A DNA stretch of 64,000 nucleotides from Bacillota bacterium (GCA_023390555.1 JAEWCQ010000010.1:5082-69081); one strand, 5' to 3'. Numbered from the stretch's first letter, positions 32,391 to 43,936 are shown. Made by a program: numbers and translations. Notes: generated by a model not told the origin, from the letters alone.

Positions 32391-35300
32391 CTATTCAACA
32401 GCACAGGTATTCCCAATCAGTGAATTTAAATTTGTAATCCATTGCAAAAGAGCTGGTGACAAACCGGCCAAAACTTCAGCTACTGGAGCTATCAGTCCAT
32501 CATCAAAAGTGCCTACACCCGTGAAATCATCAATTATAAGACCCAATAACACCACAATCACTACAAAACTTGCTATTTGATTTCTGCTTGCTATGTTTGT
32601 TTCTTCTGTATAGGACCATGAAAGACTTCCATAATCATCAATCAGAGTTCCATCAGGAAGCGGGAGAGGAAGATTTCCACTACTTCCTCCTACACTAGCA
32701 CTTACCCATATTCCATCCTTATTAAAGTACTGAGCATAAGTCTCCGACACCCCGGTTTTATTATCTTTAAAAGTAAATTCATTGCTTGATTTCCATGTGC
32801 CCAGATTCAACCCTGTTCCTGAAAGCTGAGAATTCAAACTGATATTTGTTCCTGGTATATCCACACCCATGTTGATAGACCATCCTGTCACCTTATTGTA
32901 TGCACTCTTTTCTAATACAAATATGTTACCTCCTTCGTGAGTTTTTACCTGATAAGTTCCTTGCCCAAGTTCTTTATCAACCAGCATTCTATCTTCCCCA
33001 TACACATTTTTATTCCAGTAATTATCCTTAAAATCCCGAATCACATCACTTGCTGCCTTATTAACACTATCCTCTACATCGCTCAGGCTTGGCCATGCAC
33101 CATTTAAGTCAACATAAGTGAACGGATTCTGCCAGCAGTACCCATAGTGGTTTAGTGTCTCCGGCGTCGCAATATAACCACGTACAGTATCCTCACTGAT
33201 AAATCTTCCCTGTGTGCTGTCGTACTCTCTCGCCTGCGCAAACCATGTTTCAGACATCCGGTCAAAACGATAACCGGTGTAACCGAACGGCTGAAGTTCG
33301 CCCTGATTGCCATACAGATCATTTCCGAACTCATCATATCCGAAAGAGGCTGCAATCTGTCCTGTTTCATCCAGGCACCGGGTCGTGCTGCCGAGTTCAT
33401 CGGTAAGAGCGTGACGAATGATTCCATTCTCTACTGAGCCAAGAATATTTCCATCCCAGATATAGTCCTGGATGCTTCCATGTTCTTCCTTCGCAAGCAG
33501 ATTGTAATATGGTCTTGTGATGTCCGTAATATAGGAACGATTTCCATCTGGGGTGGATTCCAGAATCCGATGTCCCAGTCCGTTGTACTCATATTCTGCA
33601 TGTTCTCCGCTTTCTGTAATCACGCAGTCCAGACGATTCAATGGGCCAAAGTAAAACTGCTTCGTTTGTCTGCCGTTTTCGAGAACCTCTTTCCGGTTAC
33701 CGCGTCCATCGTAATTAAAAGCAGTAACCTGGAGCTGTTCATTATTTTTGGAATGAAGAATCTGTAACAGTCGTCCTGCCACATCATACCGATAATCCTC
33801 TCGGCCTTGCATCTGATCAATGGATGCAATCCGGTTGCCACAGGCATCATAACGAAAGCTTCGTAATAAATGACCGTCTTTTTCCACCTCTAACAGTCGA
33901 TTTAAAGCATCATACTCATAGGCGTAGCTGCCACTTTCTTCCTCCAGTCCCTGCCGCTTCTTTATCATTCCAGTCTTATTGCCAAGCACATCATAGGTGT
34001 AGCTATTTTGTTCTAAAATCCCCTGCGCATTTTGCTGTGTAAAATTGCTTAAATAACCTGCGCTGTTATACGTGTAGGTCGTCTGTATTCCATTTGGCTG
34101 ATGTTTCTCAAATAATCGTCCACATACATCATATGCAAAGGTTGTCTTTCCCAGAACAGAAACAACTTCACAGAGGCGGAGTGCATCATCGTAATGATAT
34201 TCTGCCTTTGTACCGTCCGGATAACAGACCTCCCGCCGTTCTCCCATGCTTCCATAAGCATATCCCACTTCCTGCCCCTTGGGGTCTTTTACTCTTTTGA
34301 TTCTTGAAAGTGCATCGTATTCGACTATCGTTTTTCCAAGCCAGTCATGGATATTTTGTATTCTCCGCAGCGCATCATATTCATATACAACCTGCTTTCC
34401 ATCGGCATACGTAATCTGTGCCGGATCTCCGGACATAGTATAGTCATAGCGTGTCTCATAACCATCCCGGTCTATTTTTCCGGTCAGATGGCCTGCAGCA
34501 TCGTAAGTGTAACGTTCCACCGCTCCCAGCGGATCCGTAACCGCAATGACCTGCCCGGCAATATCCCTTTCATAGATGGTCCGATGCAGATCCGGTTCTG
34601 TTTCCCCGCCCTGCAGAATACCGATTAACTGATCCATTTCATCATAGGTATAATAGGTTGTATTTCCGACTGCATCGGTGACAGAAGTCAGCTTTCCCGC
34701 AGGTGAATAGGTATAGAAGGCGGTGTTTCCCCGTGCATCTGTCACCCCGGTGACATTGCCAGACACATCATAGGAATAAGTCTTTTTCTCCCCACTGCTG
34801 CCCTCAACAGACCGGATGCCGCTCAGCTTGTCATAACAATAGGTCAGCCGGGTTCCCTCACGCGTCATTCTGCTTGCAAGCTTGCCGTTCCCATTATAAG
34901 TATAAGTCTCCTTTGTACCGTCCGGCAGCCGAACTTCACGCAGCAGGCCACCGGGATAGTACAGGCATTCTGTTTTTCTTCCAGCCTTATCCAGAATAGA
35001 CGAAAGTTTCCCAAGCGGTGTATAGGTATAGGCGGTGCATCCGCCGAGAGCATCTGTCTCACCGGTCAGATGTCCGGCAGTATCATACGTGTATGTTGTG
35101 ACATTTCCCACTGCGTCTGTTTTCCGGATCAGCTTCCCAAGACTGTCATATTCCAAATGCATGATATTCCCGTCCGCATCTGTCATGGACGTACAGTTTC
35201 CCACTGCATCATACCCATACTGCAAAACAGCTCCTGTATCTGCCTTCTCTGAGGTACGGTTCCCCATTCCATCGTATGTATATTGCAAGCTGTGCCCAAG

Positions 35301-37280
35301 TGGATTCGTCACTTGAATCCGGTGATTTGCTCTGTCATATTTATAGGACGTAATTCCACCGTTGGGGCTGACGACTTTGGAAATGTTTCGCATACTGTCA
35401 TATTCATATGCAGTTACCTGACCAGATTTATTCTGATAGGATATCGGCTTTTGAATACAGCCATAGAGAAAACGTTCCTCCGCCCCGTCAAAATCAATGA
35501 TCGAAGCCACTTTTCCGGTTTCCTGATACTGGTAACGTTTTACGTTTTGATCCGCATCGGTCACACTGAGAAGCCGGTCTTTTTCATCATACGTGTACGC
35601 CGTACGGTTTCCTTCCCCGTCTATACTTTCTACCACACGGTTCAGGGTATCATAAGCATAGTGAATGTCTCCTTTTCCATCTTCCTTCACTCCTGTGATA
35701 TTGCTTCTCATATCATAAGTAAGCCGCAGGGAAGAACCGTCCGGCTTGGTAATCAATTCCGCTCTTCTTACATCATCATAACCAATCTTTGTTACAGCCT
35801 GATCCGGCGTGATGATCTCAGTCAGTTTTCCTTCGTTATCATAATGCCATCTGGTCTGCCCGCCGGCAGCATTTCTGACGCTGACCAGCCTGCCTTTTGC
35901 ATCATACGTATAGCAGGTACGACCGCCTCTGGGATCGATAATGGACGTTATGTTCCCGTAATGGTCAAATGTACGCCGGTATTCGTTTCCATTTTTGTCT
36001 GTATACTCTGTTCCGAAGTTCTGCTCATTATAGGAATATGATTCGGTCCCTTCGTCTGTAATCGTATGTGTATGACGCATTTTCTCATCATGCACATATG
36101 TAATTTGATTGTTATTGCGGTCTGTAAATACAAGATGCTTCCGGTCGTCCTCATACGCATATTGCATCTTCTCCCCGTCCGCAAAGGTCTGACAGATGAC
36201 TCGCCCCTTTTCATCATAGGTATTTTCCAGTTTTTGATAACCGGCAGCATTTTGAACGGTTCTGATTCTCCGGTTTTCATCATAGGTGTATGCCGTTTTT
36301 CCGTGATCAGCTGCTTCTACCTCGCTAAGCAGTCCATCCAAATAGGACATAAGGACATTTCGTCCGGTGTGGTCGCAAACACGCTCCAGATATCCTGCCT
36401 TATTATAGTGATAAAACAAAGTTTCCAGTTCATATTCATTTTGCAACGATTTTTCCATCGCAATGCTGACACGCTCCGCCCGGATCAGTCTGCCCCTGTC
36501 ATAAAAAAACCGGATACTGTTTCCCAAAAGATCCATGCAAGAGAGCAGAATGCCGTCCGAATCAAACTGCATACTGTCTTTTCCGGAACCGGACAGGAAA
36601 AAACCATCTTCCCGCTCTTGTATGGTTTCCATGCTGCCGTATACGCTAAAGTACATACTCCCGTTAGTATCCGCCTTTTCAAAGCGCTCTTCTTTCCCAT
36701 CCCCTGATTTCAACATAAGTGCATTCACTTCCATTTTCAGTGCTGTCTCATAATTGTGTGACCAGGATGTTCCCATACTGTGTTCCGTCAAACCCAGGGC
36801 ATTATAATAACGAACAAAAGACAGCGGAATACTTCCCGCTATCTCTATTTCCTTCACCTCATCAACATAATTGCCGTTGCACATATTGACCGGGTCGCCT
36901 CCATACTCACCGCATCTCTGACTGCTTCCGCCGCCATTGTTTCCTATGTCTTTTAACTGCTTTTCCAATGAACTGACTACGGCCTTTATTTTTTTCATTC
37001 CGGCTTTATTCCCGGCAATTTTCTTTTCCGTATCTTCATAGAGATTTGTAATATCGGAAAGTGCCTTTTTGATTCCTTCCATACCGCTCTGCTCATTGCG
37101 CACTGCCGATGCAAGCTGCTTTAACTGCCTTTTCATAATTGCATAACTGTTTCCGCCAAGTGAGCTGGAATCGGCAAGTGTATCCAGCTTGTCTGCCATC
37201 TGCCGCAATGTTTTACTATATTCCTCCTATTCTGAGACACTTCTTTTCAATTCTCCCGGTTTGACTGAAAACTCTGCCAT
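32391..37280 (-). CDS. RHS-repeat T7SS toxin with in-frame TAG at codon 18
   Basis: A polymorphic toxin of about 1,629 codons. The helical T7SS N-terminus (about 1-110) is followed by a Cys-containing pretoxin region, then more than 25 YD/RHS repeats forming the toxin cocoon. The RHS core ends at about residue 1390 (STQGRFISEDTV, then NPFTYVDLNGAW). The unique C-terminal domain of about 245 residues is strand-rich with a final hydrophobic region (ASFVVIVVLLGLIIDDF). The natural start is the ATG at 37280 with GGGAG, giving MAEFSVKPGELKRSVSE, then TAG (37227-37229) in the same frame, then EEYSKTLRQMADKLD. Restart could occur at TTG 37208 or ATG 37199. It lies 12 nt after yukD. Confidence 0.85.
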
Positions 37281-37292
37281 CACTTTCTCCCT

Positions 37293-37541
37293 TTATACAA
37301 TCATTAATCGTGCGCCATTTTTGATTCCATTGGCGGCAAGTGTCGAATCGTTTGTAAGTATTTTTTTGCTCTCCATCGTACACAGCATAAATTTCTCCGG
37401 CTGATCATTTAATACACTTCTGTATTTTTTACACATCATCTCCTGTATTTCCTGCAGCAGATGTATGATTTTTACATTTTCATCCAACCGAAAGTCATAG
37501 ACCATGTCAACTGCCGGGAAATAGATATCGACTAATATCAT
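37293..37541 (-). CDS. YukD-type ubiquitin-like T7SS protein
   Basis: An 82-aa ubiquitin-fold protein: MILVDIYFPAVDMVYDFRLDENV, a helix with LLQEIQEMM, and the end strand GARLMIV. YukD/EsaB is a small core or regulatory part of Firmicutes T7SS. The ATG at 37541 has GGAGG 10 nt upstream and overlaps the previous stop as ATGA, so the two are coupled. Confidence 0.85.
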   Translation of the reverse strand: MILVDIYFPAVDMVYDFRLDENVKIIHLLQEIQEMMCKKYRSVLNDQPEKFMLCTMESKKILTNDSTLAANGIKNGARLMIV

Positions 37542-38257
37542 GTTTGCTTTTCCTCCCATTTTAACATATGTAGTACCACATCAAAAAACAGCCTCTCATC
37601 TATCGGCAGGTTCTCTTTTTTCTCTTTTTTCTCTTCTTTCTCTGCCAGAATATCCATCTTTAGTGCATCCGGTGTAACCCTCACCGCCACACGTCTCATG
37701 ACATCTCCCGATTCCGCTTCAATCTGTTCGATCAGAAACACCAGATTATGATATCTCCGTATTGATTCTGCAGCTGCACATTTCTTTGATCTCAGTATTT
37801 TTCGATAAAATTCTTCCTCTTCCATGACTGCCTGATAAAAATATGGCTGCCGTATCTTTTCCCTGAGAATGTCAAGAACCTGACTGCTGCTGACTGTACC
37901 AATTCGATAAGAATTGCCGTCTACTTTGCTCACCTGTAGAACAGTCACTCCTCTCTCACCGGAAAAAAGGCACATATTCTGTGTTTCATCTTTTCCGTTT
38001 CGGATGAATAAAACCGTTTTGGCATCCCGGATCTGATTTAGTTGGAGATCCAAATCTTCTTCCATATGAAAAGTACCTTCTTCACAATCCACAAGACGGC
38101 TCTGGTAGAGTCCATTCATTGCAAGACAAATATCTTCCGGCTGCATACTAACGGTATCCGCCTGTATCGTATAAGCTTCCTTAATCCCTTTTCCGGCTAA
38201 TAATATGGCATACTCCGTTTCATTCAGATAATAGTTTTTGCCGCTCTCATGCTTCAT
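37538..38257 (-). CDS. T7SS-locus protein with EspG-like pattern
   Basis: A 239-aa cytosolic protein with no signal or TM. The order is an N-terminal winged-helix-like part (YYLNETEYAILLAGKG, then LAMNGLYQSRLVDCEEGTFHM), strands FIRNGKD and GVTVLQV, a segment NSYRIGTVSSSQVLDILREKI, and a Lys/Glu-rich linker before the last helix. This order resembles the mycobacterial ESX chaperone EspG, which I note as a structural guess; I recognise no Firmicutes family. It lies between the response regulator and YukD genes, overlapping both. Confidence 0.55.
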   Translation of the reverse strand: MKHESGKNYYLNETEYAILLAGKGIKEAYTIQADTVSMQPEDICLAMNGLYQSRLVDCEEGTFHMEEDLDLQLNQIRDAKTVLFIRNGKDETQNMCLFSGERGVTVLQVSKVDGNSYRIGTVSSSQVLDILREKIRQPYFYQAVMEEEEFYRKILRSKKCAAAESIRRYHNLVFLIEQIEAESGDVMRRVAVRVTPDALKMDILAEKEEKKEKKENLPIDERLFFDVVLHMLKWEEKQT

Positions 38258-38963
38258 CCTGCATCACCTCTTTCAAGACTGCCTTATAGCTTCGCGAAAG
38301 AGGAATCGTCATATTTCCGTTCAGCTTAACATAATTGTCCGAATACCGGACTTTTTCAATATATTTTTGATTCACAATATAACTTCTATGGCAACGGACA
38401 AATTGAGAGGTAAGTCCCTCAGCCAGATGGTCTATGGTTTCGGTAATCGCATATTCCACATTACTTAGCCGTGCATAAACCTGTTTTTCTCTGGCTTCAA
38501 AATAAATAATTTTATGATATGGAAGCTTTATTTTTTCACCTTTTCTTTCTTCACAATAGCAATCGTCTTCTTGCACTTTGTTCTGACTAAGCTGGAAAAA
38601 TGTGGCGAGTGTCGAAAGAACCGCCTGTCTTTTTAACGGTTTTAATAATAAAGAGATTGCCCTCACCTGTGGATTCAGGTAAAGTGTCGGCGAGATCTTT
38701 TTATTTGAGATGATCAGTATCTCCACATCCGGGTAATAGCGGCGCAAATTGACGGCTGCCTGTATTCCCCATTCCAAAGTAATATCCACCAATGCCACAT
38801 CCGGCCTTGTTTCATGCTTTAAAATTGTTTCGAATTCTTCTTCTCTGCTCCAGTTCATGATAAAAAGCTTTTCATCACTGACCTGCGCCATTATTTCTCT
38901 GGAGATTTCGACCAGCATCTTAGTATCTTCTTCATCACTATCTGATACCAGTATCGAATTCAT
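38247..38963 (-). CDS. LytTR-family response regulator
   Basis: A 238-aa two-domain regulator. The receiver domain (1-120) has acidic residues SDSDEED, phospho-acceptor Asp-60 in ALVDITLEWG and the conserved Lys in LLLKPLK. The C-terminal LytTR DNA-binding domain includes IIYFEAREKQVYARL and FVRCHRSYIVNQKYIEKV. LytTR regulators bind direct repeats with about 21-bp period. No histidine kinase gene is in the window, so it is an orphan here. It lies 5 nt after the EssC gene and overlaps the next start by 11 nt. It may control the WXG100 promoters. Confidence 0.92.
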   Translation of the reverse strand: MNSILVSDSDEEDTKMLVEISREIMAQVSDEKLFIMNWSREEEFETILKHETRPDVALVDITLEWGIQAAVNLRRYYPDVEILIISNKKISPTLYLNPQVRAISLLLKPLKRQAVLSTLATFFQLSQNKVQEDDCYCEERKGEKIKLPYHKIIYFEAREKQVYARLSNVEYAITETIDHLAEGLTSQFVRCHRSYIVNQKYIEKVRYSDNYVKLNGNMTIPLSRSYKAVLKEVMQDEA

Positions 38964-38968
38964 AGCTT

Positions 38969-41900
38969 CTACCTCCTAGCTAATGGTACAATAATTTTTC
39001 TTATGTCCGAACTCATGACCCCTGCGGTATAACCGATTCCCGGTTTTAATACCTCCGCCTGCTCCTGATAAGGAACAGAGTCATAATTAAAGATACGGTT
39101 CTCCCCTACGTTTCCTCCAAAGTGTATTCCAGTCTTTTGGGAAACAAATAATTCATACAGATCATAATGACTGATATCGGATGCCTCATCCAGTTTGACT
39201 TCTGCGATAAAGTAAATATTATGCAGTCTTCCCTTCTCAATAATATTTTCAAGGAAACCTTTCATATCATACTCTGTGTCATAAACCAATCCCGCAAACC
39301 ATGCAAAGTCTGATATAAATATAAACATCGCCTTTTCTTCACTCATCCGCTTGAAGATTTCCGTCTCTTCTACATCATCATTGATCAGACCGCCTTTGAT
39401 CTTATTCCTTCTTACAAACTCCGGCAGCAGCTCACTGAAATAATGAAAGATACTTTCCTCATTATCTGCATAGGTGATACCCGGCTTTTCCTGGTAACTG
39501 CGAAGATAATGCCCCGGTCCGTCTATGATACAGATATCCGCCTCTTTATCCATTGCTGCCTGAAGAACGACCTTCAGATAATTCTTTTTCCCCGATCTTG
39601 CAAATCCCGTAATCAGATAGCAATATGTTTCTCTTAAATCTATTCCATACAGTAAAGCATCTTCCTTCCGATAGCCCACCGGCAAGTAGTAAATACTGTC
39701 ACGCAGCTTTGCATAATCTTCCAGCATCGAAAACTCGGACCATACCGGTTTTTCCGGTATCTCCGGTATCTGCTTCGCCCGCTTTCCGTTCCATGACTGA
39801 TTCATGCAGTCACATACATCTGAGATCCGTTCGATTCTCTGGTAATCATCTGATGCTTCCAATGACAGAGCTGTCTGATATTCCAAAATCTGAGATCCGC
39901 AAGCCGCCATTCCTCTTCCCTTTATCCCGGGCTCTGGCATGACATCAATCTGCATTGTATGTAAAATATCGCAATAGGCATATTTATCCTGCAATTCCAG
40001 GCAGATATTCTGTTTTATATTCTCTGCCATACGTGAAGGCACGTCCGCCATAGAAATGCCGCCGCCGCTCACCAGGAGATAGATACCATGACTGACGCCC
40101 TCTTTTGACAACGCTATCAGGAAATCGGTATATGCCTCTCCCGTCTTTTCGCTAAATGCACCAAAGTTATCTATGATTACCATAATAGCAGGCATTGTCA
40201 CTCCATGTACCTGCACATACTGGCTGTAATTACCGCCACGAAAGACCTTTTTCCGTTCATTCAGTATATCTTTGATCATGACAAAGAATTTGGAGATCTT
40301 TTCATAATCGCCCTCATACATGATTCCTCCGAAATGAGGCGATTTTTCAAACGCGGACATCATCTTGCTGCTGAAATCAATCGCATAAAAATTGATATAT
40401 TCCGGACTATACTTAGACATCAGCGCATAGACAATTGTCTGCAATGATGTGCTTTTTCCGCTGATAACCATTCCATAGACTGCCAGATTTCCATCTTCTG
40501 CAAAATTAATATGCATTGGCATCTGCGCCTGATTCTGCGGATCATCATAGCGCCCGATCACAATGTCCAGCGTCCAATTGTCTTTTAATACCGACCACTG
40601 ACCGTCTACAAAACGACATCCTGTATGTTCCGTAAATTCTTCCAGATACAGATTAGCTGGAAGTACCGGCATCCACAGCTGTATTTTATGGTTATACCCG
40701 TTTTCCGGAGCTATTTTTCCCAAATACTCTATGACAGCATCTAACTGTGTTTTTTCCTTTGCCTGAGGCAGTTTTACCTTTTTTACGGCAGAAAGTTTCA
40801 GAATTACTTTAATGCAATCCTCCTCGTATCCTGCGGCTTCCTGAAAAAGATGGATAAAGTCCTCCAGTCGTGCCGTGTTATAGGAACTTACACCGTAATC
40901 AATTTTTTTCTCTGTAAAAATCTGATAGATGCAATCAATGACTGCCTGCATTTTGGATTTCTTCTCCTCGCACTCCTCCAGTGCAATCTGAGTTCTCTCT
41001 AAGGCGGTATCCAGTGTTTTTGCCACTACACGCAGCCATTCAAAAAGAATTTTCTCCTTCTTGGATATTTTTGCATAGCTTCCCGCCATATCGACCTTAC
41101 CCGTAAGTGTGTATATGGTGGCTATGTCTGTCTTTGCTGCTTCATCGTCCTCTTCATATGCAGCTCCGCTGAATCCGGACTGAAACAGTTCAAATACTTC
41201 ATCATTACCTACCTGTAAATAACTTCTTCCCGCCTGCGTAATGTATGCGGCATCCGGTTTGTGGAGCATGTCCATACTATCCTGCTTATCCTGTACTCTC
41301 AGACAGAGCTTGAACTTGGAATTACTCCAGATATTGTCATCTACGGTACCGCTTGGTTTCTGAGTTGCCAGTATCAAATGCACACCCAGTGAACGGCCGA
41401 CCTGCGCAACACTGATCAGTTCCCTCATGAAATCCGGTTCTTCTCTCTTTAATTCTGCAAATTCATCGATGATGATAAACAGATGCGGAATCGGAACGGA
41501 TGCTTCTTTATTTTTATAAAGCTTTGTGTAAAGATTGATGTTATTCACACCGGATTCATTAAATATCCGCTGCCTTCTGCGGTTTTCACTTTTTATGGAG
41601 ACCATTGCACGGTGCACCTGATTTCCGGACAGGTTGGATATCGAACCAATCAGATGCGGCAATCCGTTAAACAGATTTGCCATTCCACCACCTTTATAGT
41701 CGATAATGAAATAACCAATATCATCCGGGCTGTAATTAATTGCCAGAGAAAGCATATAGGTCTGAAGTGTTTCTGATTTACCGGAACCGGTTGTTCCTGC
41801 GACAAGTCCATGCGGTCCATGGTATTTTTCATGCAGATCCAAGTGGCAGGGTACGCCACCTGCTTTCTGCCCGATGATGCCCTTTATGTTTTCATAGATT

Positions 41901-43936
41901 CGGTTTTTCCTCCACCGATCCACAACCTCCAGATCGTTTAATCGAGACGCCTCAAACATCTCCATAAAGGTCAGAGAAGACGGAATGTCTCCTCCTGTTT
42001 CGACTTCTTTGACATAGTAGTTGGAAAGCTTTCTCGCAAAGTGGTCGAGCTCCGCATCCGCAGCCTGGTCGAAAGCAATATCAATCCGGTTGTCCTTTTG
42101 TGCAGACATGTTGTAAACTCCTTGATAAATCTCATCATTCTGAATAATCACTTCGCAGGAGTTCGGAAGATTTTCGACCGCTTCCGACAGTACGAGGGTT
42201 GTCAGACCGTAATTTTTACTGTTGTCATACACATACTTTGATATCAGTTCTCCATCCATCAGTTCCGGATTAATCAAAAACAGGATAAAATATGGCTTGC
42301 AGACATTCTCCCCCTTGCTTGCTCCTGTCTCATCTCTATGACGGAAAACTTTTGTCATTTCATAAAATACATCACTTGCTTCGCTCTTATCCGATGCAAC
42401 GTATCGAATCTTCTTATCCTCCGACCATACATGCGGCAGCCATTTTGCAAATTCCCAGTGTTCCTGGTTTGCAGCATCCTGTGCCTGATATACATACACC
42501 AGCTTTACATCCGTATAGCAGTTATTGGCAGCAATCTGAGCAGAAAGATTTTTTACCACTTCAATTGCTCCCTTACAATATTCCCCTCCGACAATACCAA
42601 GCAGACGATTTTTCAATAAATCGATACAAATCGGGACATCAAATAACGTCTGAAAATTCTCTTTTATAATGCGGGGCTTTTCTTCCAGACTGTCTTCCAG
42701 CAGAGTGAATTTCTTTGGTGCGCAGGTGACCGGTACCTGAAACGGCAGATTTCCGATTCCCAGCCTTGGATATAGAAAATCTTCATGACGGGAATTACGA
42801 TTCCATAACTTGCTGGTCTGGTTTACATAGTCAATACAATCACCTGTACTTTCGTACATGTTATGCATGGCCTGAATGTTTTTATCATATTTTTGTTTTA
42901 CTTCTTCTGCTTTCTGCTGCAGATATCTTCCGTATGCCTCAAACCGGTGAAGTTCATTTTCACGATCTTCCTTTGCCTGTGTACGAATGTTGACCAATGC
43001 CCATACAATTCCAAGAATTGCAGAACTGCCCGCCATAATTAAACCCGAATACATGCTCAGACCTGAGGATGACTTTCCGGATATCATAAGAACACACCCC
43101 AGCAGCATTGGAAGTGCCATCGTAAAGGATGGGCCGATCGTCATAAGCATAGATTGCTTTTTCGCCTTGGCAAGTGCCGGCGGCGGCTCAATTTCCACTT
43201 CATCTGTTTCTATTTTTTCTATATTTCGGGGCGCCCTGTGCAGCAAAATACGACAATCCTGATCTGCGACATGATGTGTTGGCGTTTTTTCAGTAATGTC
43301 TGAAACGATTTGCTCCATATCCGGTATCGCTTCTTTTACCCTTACCATATCTTCCGGCATGTCAATTGCCAGAATATCCCCGAGATATACCATATGAAGT
43401 CCGATGATATTGATAAAGTCACCAAATACAAGCTGCCTGCTGTCATGCACAGACTGTGAATTGACATAGATTCCATTCACGCTTTTATTTTGAATGATCC
43501 AGCCCTCCGCATTTTTTGTCATGACCGCGTGTTCTCTGGACACCAGACCTGCATAAGAATAACAGATATCATTCGTATCGTTTTTACCAATATGGATATT
43601 GGACTGATCCCGAATCGAGAATTTTCGAAAGACATAGAATACCTGATCTGTCTTCCGAATTACAATCGATATAATCTCCTTGTCTGTATATACTTTAAGA
43701 ACATCTTTATCCTGAAGATTATTTCTTTCATAATTGCTGTTGTCTTTTATGATACTGTATGCATGATCTTCCATAAACTGCCATTCATCATTAATGATTT
43801 CCAGCCGCAGTACAAGATCCTTATTCAGCCCATAAAGATTTTTATGTAGAATCATCGTATAATCTGAATTATTTATCATTGGCAGACGTATTTCACGAAA
43901 TGCCGTATTGGTGTAAACAGACAATATCACTGCCAT
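38969..43936 (-). CDS. essC: EssC-like T7SS motor ATPase with FHA domain
   Basis: The membrane motor of the secretion system, 1,655 aa. An FHA domain is at about 112-180 (IHIGKNDTND, SREHAVM, NGIYVNS), with two TM helices (about 264-286 and 293-316), a coiled coil, and a degenerate ATPase-like domain. ATPase domain 1 has intact Walker A GTTGSGKS (714-721) and Walker B FIIIDEFAEL. Domain 2 has GMVISGKS (1155-1162). Domain 3 has a degenerate P-loop GFARSGKKN. Active D1 and weakened D3 are typical of EssC. Only one FHA is clear, with residues 1-90 a possible second. The ATG at 43936 has GGGAG 10 nt upstream. Confidence 0.93.
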   Translation of the reverse strand: MAVILSVYTNTAFREIRLPMINNSDYTMILHKNLYGLNKDLVLRLEIINDEWQFMEDHAYSIIKDNSNYERNNLQDKDVLKVYTDKEIISIVIRKTDQVFYVFRKFSIRDQSNIHIGKNDTNDICYSYAGLVSREHAVMTKNAEGWIIQNKSVNGIYVNSQSVHDSRQLVFGDFINIIGLHMVYLGDILAIDMPEDMVRVKEAIPDMEQIVSDITEKTPTHHVADQDCRILLHRAPRNIEKIETDEVEIEPPPALAKAKKQSMLMTIGPSFTMALPMLLGCVLMISGKSSSGLSMYSGLIMAGSSAILGIVWALVNIRTQAKEDRENELHRFEAYGRYLQQKAEEVKQKYDKNIQAMHNMYESTGDCIDYVNQTSKLWNRNSRHEDFLYPRLGIGNLPFQVPVTCAPKKFTLLEDSLEEKPRIIKENFQTLFDVPICIDLLKNRLLGIVGGEYCKGAIEVVKNLSAQIAANNCYTDVKLVYVYQAQDAANQEHWEFAKWLPHVWSEDKKIRYVASDKSEASDVFYEMTKVFRHRDETGASKGENVCKPYFILFLINPELMDGELISKYVYDNSKNYGLTTLVLSEAVENLPNSCEVIIQNDEIYQGVYNMSAQKDNRIDIAFDQAADAELDHFARKLSNYYVKEVETGGDIPSSLTFMEMFEASRLNDLEVVDRWRKNRIYENIKGIIGQKAGGVPCHLDLHEKYHGPHGLVAGTTGSGKSETLQTYMLSLAINYSPDDIGYFIIDYKGGGMANLFNGLPHLIGSISNLSGNQVHRAMVSIKSENRRRQRIFNESGVNNINLYTKLYKNKEASVPIPHLFIIIDEFAELKREEPDFMRELISVAQVGRSLGVHLILATQKPSGTVDDNIWSNSKFKLCLRVQDKQDSMDMLHKPDAAYITQAGRSYLQVGNDEVFELFQSGFSGAAYEEDDEAAKTDIATIYTLTGKVDMAGSYAKISKKEKILFEWLRVVAKTLDTALERTQIALEECEEKKSKMQAVIDCIYQIFTEKKIDYGVSSYNTARLEDFIHLFQEAAGYEEDCIKVILKLSAVKKVKLPQAKEKTQLDAVIEYLGKIAPENGYNHKIQLWMPVLPANLYLEEFTEHTGCRFVDGQWSVLKDNWTLDIVIGRYDDPQNQAQMPMHINFAEDGNLAVYGMVISGKSTSLQTIVYALMSKYSPEYINFYAIDFSSKMMSAFEKSPHFGGIMYEGDYEKISKFFVMIKDILNERKKVFRGGNYSQYVQVHGVTMPAIMVIIDNFGAFSEKTGEAYTDFLIALSKEGVSHGIYLLVSGGGISMADVPSRMAENIKQNICLELQDKYAYCDILHTMQIDVMPEPGIKGRGMAACGSQILEYQTALSLEASDDYQRIERISDVCDCMNQSWNGKRAKQIPEIPEKPVWSEFSMLEDYAKLRDSIYYLPVGYRKEDALLYGIDLRETYCYLITGFARSGKKNYLKVVLQAAMDKEADICIIDGPGHYLRSYQEKPGITYADNEESIFHYFSELLPEFVRRNKIKGGLINDDVEETEIFKRMSEEKAMFIFISDFAWFAGLVYDTEYDMKGFLENIIEKGRLHNIYFIAEVKLDEASDISHYDLYELFVSQKTGIHFGGNVGENRIFNYDSVPYQEQAEVLKPGIGYTAGVMSSDIRKIIVPLARR

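Noticed and set aside
37227..37229. Recoding of TAG as an amino acid (for example pyrrolysine)
   Set aside because: TAG is also used as an ordinary stop here (for example the GNAT gene at 63168-63170); a Gln-to-stop mutation or reinitiation is simpler.
37538..38257. EssB/YukC assignment for the protein next to YukD
   Set aside because: It has no TM helix and no kinase-like fold pattern, both expected in EssB.
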